Shown here piece after piece: positions 14,401 through 20,049 of a DNA stretch of 20,951 bases (the stretch's first letter is position 1; each line of letters opens with the position of its first letter). The notes under the pieces were generated by a model. It did not search any database. It worked only from the letters and a program-made list of their open reading frames with translations, and was not told where the DNA came from. Source of the DNA: a virus. The position numbers and the translations under genes were made by a program. The DNA lies in the IMG/VR virus record IMGVR_UViG_3300042521_001771, positions 1 through 20,951 of that record; one strand, 5' to 3'.

Positions 14401-15512
14401 GAGGTCGCTGATCCCTCTGCTCCTAAAACATTCAGGGCATTTCCGATATTTAATAAATCCCCTGAAACATCCTTTGATTTTATATCTGATAATACATTCC
14501 GAAGCCCTCCGATAGTAGCCGTTATTTCCTCTGCTCCTCCCGTAAATTCGTCCCCTAAAGCGACATTTAATTTATCGATTGATTCAGTAAATCCGACAAT
14601 ATCTTTTTTCCCGATCCCTAATTGACCACCGATTACTGCTATCTTTTGTAAATTTTCAACTGAAGTTCGAGTATCAATATTTAATAATTCCCTCGATAAA
14701 GCCTTTGCTTCTTCGGTTGTCGTTCCGACCGTCTTTGCTATATTCGCTGCTTCTTCGTCAAAGGATTTCAGAGTATTTACCGTTGCTCCGACGACTTGAG
14801 AAAATCCAAAAGCGATCCCTAATTGACCCAATCCGAATTGTAATTGATTTATTGCGTCCCGATAATTTCCAACATTCCTGAAATTATCTCCGACTGTCCG
14901 ATCAATATCTTTTAATTTTCGATCCCCCTCTTGTGCTGATTGAGTTACGACTTTATAAGTATTCGCTAATTTTCGATATTCTGCTCCATTCTTTTTACCC
15001 GCTTCTTCAAGTCGAATCATTTGAGCGGCTAATTCTTTTGATTGATTTTTTAATTCTCGAGTATTTCGCTCAAGTTCTTTATATGCTGAACTCTGATCTT
15101 TTAATTGTTTCGCTTCTTTCTCTTTCTCTTTTGCTAATCTTTTGGCTTCCTGGCTTTCTAATTTAGATACTTTTATTTGCTCTTGTTTATTCTTTAATTT
15201 CTGATTTTCGATCGCCAATAATTCAAGTTCTGCTTTTCCTTTTTTAGTCAATGCTTGAGATCTTAATTCGTCGATTTGATTGGCTTGCTTATTTAAAGCA
15301 TTTGCTTTTTCAATCAATGTCAATATCTTATTTAAGTCAGAAACATTATCAATTTTTAATCCTTTTAAAGAGGATTTTATTTCGGACGCCATTGAACCAA
15401 ATTTTAATTTAACTTCGTCCAATTTCTTTATTGTATCGTCTGCTGAATCTCGAACTCCTTTGAATAAATCCTCTGATTCGAATAAATCTTTCGCTGATAT
15501 TTTAGTAGCCAT
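11481..15512 (-). CDS. Tape measure protein (1343 aa)
   Basis: ATG at 15510-15512. It sets tail length and is ejected ahead of the DNA. Residues about 85-200 are coiled coil rich in Lys, Glu and Gln. Residues about 240-500 match the TP901-type tape measure core (NIAKTVGTTTEEAKALSREL, then GGQLGIGKKDIVGFTESIDKL). Hydrophobic segments at about 554-592 and 648-670 could cross membranes. Residues about 690-1200 are a long Lys/Glu coiled coil. Near the C-terminus a Gly-rich stretch leads into LHPNERVIP (1242-1250), a motif common near the end of such proteins. At about 0.15 nm per residue, 1343 residues predict a tail near 200 nm. It is the longest gene here, with compact spacing to its neighbours. 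Confidence 0.93.
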   Translation of the reverse strand: MATKISAKDLFESEDLFKGVRDSADDTIKKLDEVKLKFGSMASEIKSSLKGLKIDNVSDLNKILTLIEKANALNKQANQIDELRSQALTKKGKAELELLAIENQKLKNKQEQIKVSKLESQEAKRLAKEKEKEAKQLKDQSSAYKELERNTRELKNQSKELAAQMIRLEEAGKKNGAEYRKLANTYKVVTQSAQEGDRKLKDIDRTVGDNFRNVGNYRDAINQLQFGLGQLGIAFGFSQVVGATVNTLKSFDEEAANIAKTVGTTTEEAKALSRELLNIDTRTSVENLQKIAVIGGQLGIGKKDIVGFTESIDKLNVALGDEFTGGAEEITATIGGLRNVLSDIKSKDVSGDLLNIGNALNVLGAEGSATSPVISDFAGRIGGVGIPLGLTSSQVLGLSATLQELNITAERGGTATQRLLKEMASNTAGFAEFVGMPMKEFTDLVNTDLMGAFNKVVAKSGQFEGDTVGLAQALDGLKIDGAGASEVLLKLSKNQELLATRTDQAGKALKNTNSINDEFAKKNDTLAAKIDKLKSAFDKYILGLDESGKMTGSFGYILDFLANNLGTIISLIGKLARAWLIYKGVVYGLLAIEKLRNTNFKEFGANILRQIPGTRAYRLEQIQLARAQQMTGTTATQAGTAVKGFGQAFKAIGWMLLISVLVEVATKWYDIASGAAEARRQQDLFNKAKEYADQKGSKTVEDEKKKVQERLRLLDKELRTRRANGESQEKLDKERANREKDIYEQSKKDYDANITRLEFQIANTKRLREEQKKQQKQVNQIRMRGQGSTDLNASLIGNLSQNLQKDELLLKNLKESRKEFNDALDEAQVRQLEVNSAQEDYSVRVADNSDKLKTNVNLHKDLKVELSEIDFYLDRQKTLLNEIQNILNERKLSQLDKDINATINNAKKKARETGQIEVGVEGKINAQGQVEFGDMYSPVEQQIVDRYELEKQYAQDQLKFDLEAIDERVKAEILAEQKKLDSNYQSELDKINDSELTTKQKNTKIAELNKIYADRQEQLDIENAKRNKDAETEKVKKAEESKDKIIKIEDAKNEKLKQAGEEIQDAQDEYYNKEQKDFDEKAKKQIKAQEDLYKKMDDIVKVSTDFFIKQSERKVAQLDKEIQAAEKTRDMLKELAVQGNIDAKQSIAEQDRIIAEANKQKEKELRKQNRIKLTQSVYEAYSKNLQNLEPGEKSSKALTDTIKDVALLQAFLNSLPAFESGTEDTGKNGSGIDGKGGFQAILHPNERVIPKNLNDRLKGISNEELTRIAIEYQNGKLLKGNNQSGSALDLAILVNKLDEVNQTIRNKPENYYGLGEVTQSMVEIIDKQKRGNTIIYNRYKVRK

Positions 15513-15515
15513 TAT

Positions 15516-16061
15516 TTAGTTTTTTGATAATTTATTTATCCTTTCGTATTCCTTTAATAAATTGAAAAATTCAATTACGCAAATCTCTTTTGATCTGATC
15601 CAATATCCCAACCATTTCGATAAATGAACTATCGCCTGATCGATTGATATTCCTCCACTATTTAAATTTAGTTGCATTGCTTCGAGTTTCCTGGATTCCA
15701 TTTCAATTAATGTCAATTTGAATCGATCTCCCGTAATTAAATAATCCAATTCGAGCAAAGCCTTTTTTTTCATTTGATTTATAATCTTTTTATATAATTC
15801 AGATAGTCCGAATGTTTGAATATATTGATCGTATAATTTTTCCCACATTTTTATATCATTTTCATTATGAATATCATTAACTCCGACCTTTTTTCTGATA
15901 TAAATTACCTTTCCCTCCGTGCATTTTATCCAATTATAAAGGGGAAAATTATCGAGATTTTCGAAATAAATAATTTCGGATTTCCTGATTGATTTCCTCT
16001 TTAATTTTGATCGCAATTTTTGACTGATTTTCTTCAGTAATTCCAACAATCTCGTTGCCAT
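15516..16061 (-). CDS. Conserved tail protein upstream of tape measure (up to 181 aa); start uncertain
   Basis: It ends 3 bp before the tape measure gene. The frame starts at ATG 16059-16061, giving 113 bp of overlap with the preceding gene. Its first 30 residues are almost only Lys, Arg, Leu and Ser, unlike the rest, and may be a non-native reading of the other gene. From about residue 31 (IYFENLDNFPLYNWIKC) it looks like a protein regularly found before tape measure genes in Bacteroidota siphophages, ending in EICVIEFFNLLKEYERINK. There is no ATG between 16061 and about 15848, only TTG codons (for example 16014-16016). So the true start is the ATG, a TTG, or a frameshift from the upstream gene. 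By position it could be a tail assembly chaperone; I cannot prove that. Confidence 0.75.
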   Translation of the reverse strand: MATRLLELLKKISQKLRSKLKRKSIRKSEIIYFENLDNFPLYNWIKCTEGKVIYIRKKVGVNDIHNENDIKMWEKLYDQYIQTFGLSELYKKIINQMKKKALLELDYLITGDRFKLTLIEMESRKLEAMQLNLNSGGISIDQAIVHLSKWLGYWIRSKEICVIEFFNLLKEYERINKLSKN

Positions 16062-16428
16062 ATTTTTCGAATAAATTAGTTTTGTTTCCGTCCTCGTCGG
16101 TTTTTATAGGATCTCCGTCCATTAAAAACTCTAATTTCCCGACTCTGACTATAATTGAATTATAAAATTCTCCCGTATCAAATAATGTATAAGGATCTCC
16201 GTGTCTCTTTCGACCTCCCGTAATTTGTTCAGTCAATTTCGAATAATAATAATTTCCCTCCGTATCCTCAATCCTTTGATTATTTCCGTCAATGGAATTT
16301 TTTAACTGATCCTGGACTAAATTAATAATATATTTTTTTACTGCTGGCTTGCTCAATATTTTATACCAAATCGCTTCCTGACTGATAGCCGTTTTACTTC
16401 TTCGAATCGCTTGGTATAATGCTTCCAT
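15949..16428 (-). CDS. Tail completion/neck-like protein (159 aa)
   Basis: ATG at 16426-16428, right after a candidate promoter. The sequence has a helical N-terminus (MEALYQAIRRSKTAISQEAI). A middle part, GGRKRHGDPYTLFDTGEFYN, leads into SIIVRVGKLEFLMDGD. The DTGEF(Y)NSI pattern is typical of small tail-completion or neck proteins of siphophages, which join tail tube and head. The C-terminal 38 codons (KIAIKIKEEINQEIRNYLF) overlap the next gene by 113 bp, and their codon use fits this frame better. It lies between the tail tube gene and the tape measure, where chaperone pairs made by ribosomal frameshifting are often found. Confidence 0.75.
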   Translation of the reverse strand: MEALYQAIRRSKTAISQEAIWYKILSKPAVKKYIINLVQDQLKNSIDGNNQRIEDTEGNYYYSKLTEQITGGRKRHGDPYTLFDTGEFYNSIIVRVGKLEFLMDGDPIKTDEDGNKTNLFEKYGNEIVGITEENQSKIAIKIKEEINQEIRNYLFRKSR

Positions 16429-16432
16429 AGTT

Positions 16433-16465
16433 CAAAGTTAATCCGAATAATAATATTTATCTCAA
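16433..16465 (-). promoter_or_regulatory. Candidate promoter before the tail completion gene
   Basis: Minus strand: TTG (16465-16463), a 22-nt spacer, TAACTTTG (16440-16433). The spacer is at the long end for Bacteroidota. It lies between the terminator at 16472-16506 and the ATG at 16428; transcription would begin almost at the ATG, giving a nearly leaderless mRNA. Single matches of this quality occur by chance in AT-rich DNA; the position supports it. Confidence 0.42.
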
Positions 16466-16471
16466 TCGAAT

Positions 16472-16506
16472 AAAAAAAGGGGATATCACAAAGATAATCC
16501 CCCTTT
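16472..16506 (-). terminator. Intrinsic terminator within the structural module
   Basis: On the minus strand a hairpin from 16506 to 16479: GGGGA, bulged T, TATC, loop TTTGT, GATA, TCCCC, with flanking A-T pairs, then seven T (16478-16472). It follows the 127-aa gene by about 20 bp. It would separate capsid and tail-tube transcripts from the tape measure onwards and may be only partly efficient. Confidence 0.8.
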
Positions 16507-16526
16507 CCGTTTGATAGTTTAATCGT

Positions 16527-16910
16527 TTATCCCTCCGTTGAAGAATCTTTAATCTCCGAATCAATTACTTTCGATTCTGATTCAGCGATTATATTTTTCG
16601 AAACTGATCTTTTTACGATTACTTTATCTGAAAACTTTTGTTTCCAAATATCGACCGCTTTATTGAATTGAATTTCTACCGTCTTGTTTGGGATTAAATT
16701 CTTTAAAAATTCCTTTTGTTTCTCGCTAAATAAACTATTGAGATAAGCCATATTAACGGAATTTCTACCGAAATTTACTTCATAACTTTGCTGATATAAA
16801 AAAACAATTCTACGGGTTGGAATTCCTTGAGCACTAAAAATCTTTATCGCTTCCGATATTGATTTAATTTTTCTCATTGATTCCTCAGTAAATTCAACTC
16901 TCGTAGCCAT
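16527..16910 (-). CDS. Candidate tail assembly chaperone-type protein (127 aa)
   Basis: ATG at 16908-16910, 10 bp after the major tail protein gene, and followed by a terminator. The sequence is mostly helical: MATRVEFTEESMRKIKSISE, then AIKIFSAQGIPTRRIVFLYQ, then FSEKQKEFLKNLIP. It ends in a disordered, acidic Ser/Glu/Lys tail (residues about 100-127). No cysteine or membrane segment. The slot directly after the tail tube gene is where siphophages usually keep the small helical assembly chaperone that binds the tape measure; the assignment rests on position and predicted helicity only. Confidence 0.72.
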   Translation of the reverse strand: MATRVEFTEESMRKIKSISEAIKIFSAQGIPTRRIVFLYQQSYEVNFGRNSVNMAYLNSLFSEKQKEFLKNLIPNKTVEIQFNKAVDIWKQKFSDKVIVKRSVSKNIIAESESKVIDSEIKDSSTEG

Positions 16911-16920
16911 AATTCAAAAA

Positions 16921-17817
16921 TTAATTAGCCTCGAATTGAACTGATCCCGAAAATCCGTCTTTGATTATACTCAAAGTATAAACTTCTCCCGTTACGAATC
17001 CAAATGAAACCAAATAAGTTCCTGGAGTCGATTCAGATATCGATCCGATTGGCTCAATTCCATTGGTTACGGATTCAAGTTGGAAATCAGAAATTGTCGC
17101 TCCTACGAATTGAATCGGATTCAAAGCCGTTCCATAATCAAAAGAAGCAACCGCTTCGATTGAAGTATTTAAAACTTCATTTTGAAGAACTAAATTTACA
17201 TCGATCAATCCTGATAAAGAATTGAAATCGATTCCCGCTTCAGTAGCCGTTATCATATACATAGTTGATTCGTCGAATAATCGATCGAAATCAAAACCAA
17301 GCATAATTTTTTGAACTGTTGAATCAGTCGCAAACATAAATTTCGGATCCCACGATTGAGCATCAACGGGAATCGGATAAAGGAAATTACCAACTTTTGA
17401 TCCGATCAAATTTCCCGTTACGTCAACGACATAAACTCCAAAAGATACGCAACGACCTCCATTCAATTTACCCAATAAAGTCGGAGTCGAATCCTCACCC
17501 CATAATTCGCCCGCAAAGGATCTTTTCCCCTGACGAAGAAAAGCCATTCGTCCCGAATTCGCTTCTTCGAATTGAGAATCGGCTTTTGCTAATTCAACAT
17601 TTTCAAATAAAGGAAGCGGAAACCAACGCTTGCTTGAATCAAACTCATTTACCAAATCATTCCAAGTCGGTAGTGGAGCAGTCAAATCGATTCCGTTTAA
17701 AGATCCGTCATTTGCTCTCAAAGGCAACATTATCAATGAAGCCGTTACGGATTGAATCGGAACGCAACCAGGGCGTCCAGTATTACTCAATCCTACATTA
17801 CAATTACATCCTGCCAT
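16921..17817 (-). CDS. Major tail protein (298 aa)
   Basis: ATG at 17815-17817 behind an A-rich leader. Polymerises into the tail tube. The start MAGCNCNVGLSNTGRPGCVP, with Cys 4, 6 and 18, together with NDGSLNGID and SSKRWFPLPLFENVE, is a pattern I recognise from tail tube proteins of Bacteroidota siphophages. Residues about 1-205 are the tube domain, ending near FDESTMYMITATEAGIDF. Residues about 206-298 form a separate beta-rich domain (FVGATISDFQLESV, then GTYLVSFGF, then YTLSIIKDGF) of the kind often found as an Ig-like decoration on the outside of tail tubes. It lies between the neck gene and a small helical gene. High expression is expected; the terminator at 16472-16506 may help separate it from downstream genes. 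Confidence 0.85.
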   Translation of the reverse strand: MAGCNCNVGLSNTGRPGCVPIQSVTASLIMLPLRANDGSLNGIDLTAPLPTWNDLVNEFDSSKRWFPLPLFENVELAKADSQFEEANSGRMAFLRQGKRSFAGELWGEDSTPTLLGKLNGGRCVSFGVYVVDVTGNLIGSKVGNFLYPIPVDAQSWDPKFMFATDSTVQKIMLGFDFDRLFDESTMYMITATEAGIDFNSLSGLIDVNLVLQNEVLNTSIEAVASFDYGTALNPIQFVGATISDFQLESVTNGIEPIGSISESTPGTYLVSFGFVTGEVYTLSIIKDGFSGSVQFEAN

Positions 17818-17850
17818 TTTTTCTATTTTTAAGCATTAATAAAATTTAAT

Positions 17851-18522
17851 TTAACATTTACAATTTTCTTTATATCTAATTAAATTGAGCCGAAGTTCAA
17901 CCCCGCTCAAATTAGCGTCCAAAATGTTTTTAATATATCCTGATTGATCCTCAACTCCAAATCGAGTAAAATTTATTAATTCAAATGATTCGATCGTTTT
18001 ATATGATCGATTTTTATTAATCACTTCGATAAATAATTTTGCTAATTCAGACATCGGCTCAACTACATTATGAATATGATCTGCTGTATAAAAATCCACA
18101 TTATTCGTTTCGTCCATAAAGAATACTCGAATATCACAATCCCAATCGTAAACCGATTCTCTCCCGTGCTTTTTATACCTCAAATCGTGAAGCAACCAAA
18201 TCAAAGGGGTTTTATTTAATAAATTATCCTCTGCGATCGTCCATTCTCGGTTAGCGGATATTTTCGTCCCGCTAATGAAATAAGGTTCAGGTAAAAATAA
18301 TAATCCGTCAGCCGATCCCGCTTTAAAAAAAGAATCGGATTCAATTTCAGTTATTATAAATTCGTTCCCGTCCAAATCTTTTAAAGTTTTTCCGATTCGA
18401 GCATATTTGGTTTTACAAGATTCAGTTATTTCCGATATTGGATCGTATTTTCCCTGAATCGAGAAATCAATTTGCTCGACTATTTCTTTAATATGAACTG
18501 AAATATCCTTTATCATATCCAA
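17851..18522 (-). CDS. Neck / tail-terminator-like protein (223 aa)
   Basis: ATG at 18520-18522, overlapping the connector gene by 10 bp. The N-terminus is helical (MDMIKDISVHIKEIVEQID). The conserved-looking core is PLIWLLHDLRYKKHGRESVY, then DCDIRVFFMDETN and FYTADHIHNVVEPM. The C-terminus carries FTRFGVEDQSGY and DANLSGVELRLNLIRY, followed by a Cys pair (CKC). I know this combination from a Bacteroidota siphophage family that sits between connector and tail tube genes. By order it is the best candidate for the tail terminator or head-closure protein. No enzymatic motif is seen. Confidence 0.75.
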   Translation of the reverse strand: MDMIKDISVHIKEIVEQIDFSIQGKYDPISEITESCKTKYARIGKTLKDLDGNEFIITEIESDSFFKAGSADGLLFLPEPYFISGTKISANREWTIAEDNLLNKTPLIWLLHDLRYKKHGRESVYDWDCDIRVFFMDETNNVDFYTADHIHNVVEPMSELAKLFIEVINKNRSYKTIESFELINFTRFGVEDQSGYIKNILDANLSGVELRLNLIRYKENCKC

Positions 18523-19817
18523 TAATTGAACAATTTTCTTACCCCTTTGAATTTATTATATCCGATTCCGATCTTTATTACCTCGAATTGAGCATTATTA
18601 TCCCCGCCTGATATAGTCATTATATCCCCGATTTTATAATCTTTACCGAATTCATTGATAGTAATTGATTGAATTACTCCGTCCGTTACTGAATTGATCG
18701 TTATTTCTGCGTCCTGATTTCCTCCGACGAGATATAATAAATCCCCCGCCTGATAATTTTCCCCGCCCTCAACTAAGTCAAGAGTAAAAACCGACTGATT
18801 TGGATCTAAGGGATCAACTGTGATAGCAAATAATGCTCCTGATCCGAATCCTCCGAAAGTCGAAAATTCTCCGTCTGCGTAACCGCTTCCTGAATTCGAA
18901 AGATATTGTCCGTCAATTACCCCTACTCCATTCGTGGTAATTTCAGCGACCGATCCCGATCCCGTTACTTCGCTTATAAATTGAGTCGTATAAAATAAAT
19001 CGTCGAGATATAACTCACAATTCAAATCTCCGTCCTGGATATATAATAAATCCCCGATTGAATAATTTATCCCCTTTTGATTTATGCTTATTGATTGAAT
19101 AATCCCTCCCGTAGCAATATAATCGATCGTTGCTCCTGATCCTGATCCCCCTGATAAAGCAATATTATTACCTGAATTCGGATAGTTCGTTCCCGCTATT
19201 TGAATAGTCAGAGATCCGATTCCTCCGTCCGTGATTTGCTCCGTAGCATATAATAAAGGTGCTATCATTGAGGGATAATTAGTCCCTGAATTAATGATCG
19301 ATAATTGAACGATTTGACCCGTTTCGATATTTGGATTTAATAATATAAATTCCTGAATCGCCTGATAACTTCTGACTGCTTCATTATATCGATTATACAT
19401 AGTATTTCGAATAGTATTCGCAATCTCGCTATTTTCTGATTTCGGATTTGTATTTCCAAATGGAGTCATTTGATTAATCAGATCTTTCGCATATTCAAAA
19501 TAAATGAATCCTTTAAGCATTTCCTTTAATCCCTCTGAATCGAGAATAGTATTCATTATTTGAAAAGAATTCGCCAAATAATAATAATTTGCGACATCCT
19601 CCGAAAATGGATAATACAATTTAGTAAAATTCGGAGATTGAGGAATATTCAAAAGCGGATCGAAATCTGCTATAATTTGATTATAAAATTCTACTCCGAA
19701 TAATTCTTTCAAATATCGAGGTTCATACCGATCGATATAATCTTGTAATTTCGCATTATCGTAAAGTCCTTTCGATAATTGATATTTTCCCGTGAAATCG
19801 TTAATGCTTAATATCAT
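18513..19817 (-). CDS. Head-tail connector with inserted glycine-rich repeats (434 aa)
   Basis: ATG at 19815-19817. Residues 1-165 look like the Bacteroidota phage connector family (DUF6712-like, comparable in role to HK97 gp6): MILSINDFTGKYQ, YIDRYEPRYLKELFGVEFYN, and a helical part up to YNEAVRSYQAIQEFIL. Such proteins are normally about 170-200 residues. Here residues about 170-415 carry roughly six copies of a GxxYxxGDxLxIxGG-type repeat (for example GINYSIGDLLYIQDGD and GKDYKIGDIMTISGGD). The last 15 residues (YNKFKGVRKLFNYWI) resemble the usual end of the connector. I infer that a repeat cassette was inserted near the C-terminus and is displayed outside the neck. The alternative is a simple C-terminal extension. 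Confidence 0.78.
   Translation of the reverse strand: MILSINDFTGKYQLSKGLYDNAKLQDYIDRYEPRYLKELFGVEFYNQIIADFDPLLNIPQSPNFTKLYYPFSEDVANYYYLANSFQIMNTILDSEGLKEMLKGFIYFEYAKDLINQMTPFGNTNPKSENSEIANTIRNTMYNRYNEAVRSYQAIQEFILLNPNIETGQIVQLSIINSGTNYPSMIAPLLYATEQITDGGIGSLTIQIAGTNYPNSGNNIALSGGSGSGATIDYIATGGIIQSISINQKGINYSIGDLLYIQDGDLNCELYLDDLFYTTQFISEVTGSGSVAEITTNGVGVIDGQYLSNSGSGYADGEFSTFGGFGSGALFAITVDPLDPNQSVFTLDLVEGGENYQAGDLLYLVGGNQDAEITINSVTDGVIQSITINEFGKDYKIGDIMTISGGDNNAQFEVIKIGIGYNKFKGVRKLFNYWI
18576..19298 (-). repeat. About six GxxYxxGDxLxIxGG protein repeats inside the connector
   Basis: Repeats start near residues 176 (NSGTNYPS), 207 (IAGTNYPNSG), 247 (QKGINYSIGD), 308 (NSGSGYADGE), 350 (EGGENYQAGD) and 389 (EFGKDYKIGD). 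Each is followed by a hydrophobic strand, a GG or DG turn and an A or C with a beta strand. Units are about 30-60 residues. Similar repeats occur in many phage structural proteins. Confidence 0.7.
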
Positions 19818-19822
19818 TTCTT

Positions 19823-20029
19823 TTATATTAAATCTCCAAGTCCTTTTTTAATAAGGATTAAAGCAATTTCTCCCGTTAATTCGTATTCTGCGTCCTTTGG
19901 CATTATTTTATTTTTTCCGTTGGATCTGAATCGATATAATTTAGCGGGATCAATTTCGGGGATAGCCTGGATATTTTTATCCGAAAATTCCTCTTTTAAT
20001 CCTTTATTTTTATTTGAATCTTTTTTCAT
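19823..20029 (-). CDS. Small capsid-module protein (68 aa)
   Basis: ATG at 20027-20029, 20 bp after the capsid gene and 5 bp before the connector. The N-terminal third is charged and probably disordered (MKKDSNKNKGLKEEFSDKN). The rest is compact: KLYRFRSNGKNKIMPKDAEY followed by a helix ending LILIKKGLGDLI. A small protein with a YRF...GxxY...A..L...G pattern between capsid and connector genes is common in tailed phages; it may be a minor head protein. No firm family. Confidence 0.72.
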   Translation of the reverse strand: MKKDSNKNKGLKEEFSDKNIQAIPEIDPAKLYRFRSNGKNKIMPKDAEYELTGEIALILIKKGLGDLI

Positions 20030-20049
20030 TTTGAGTCGCTTTAATTAAA

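Noticed and set aside
12642-15519. Several plus-strand frames of 60-80 codons opposite the tape measure
   Set aside because: They are Leu/Phe/Ile-rich mirror images of the Lys/Glu/Asn coiled-coil codons; no promoter or start context supports them.
16489-16496. TATCTTTG (-7 box) within the loop of the terminator hairpin
   Set aside because: No TTG lies at 19-21 nt upstream on the minus strand; it is best explained as part of the hairpin.
17004-17849. Plus-strand frames opposite the major tail protein (up to 150 codons)
   Set aside because: Basic, low-complexity antisense of a well-recognised gene; no evidence of expression signals.
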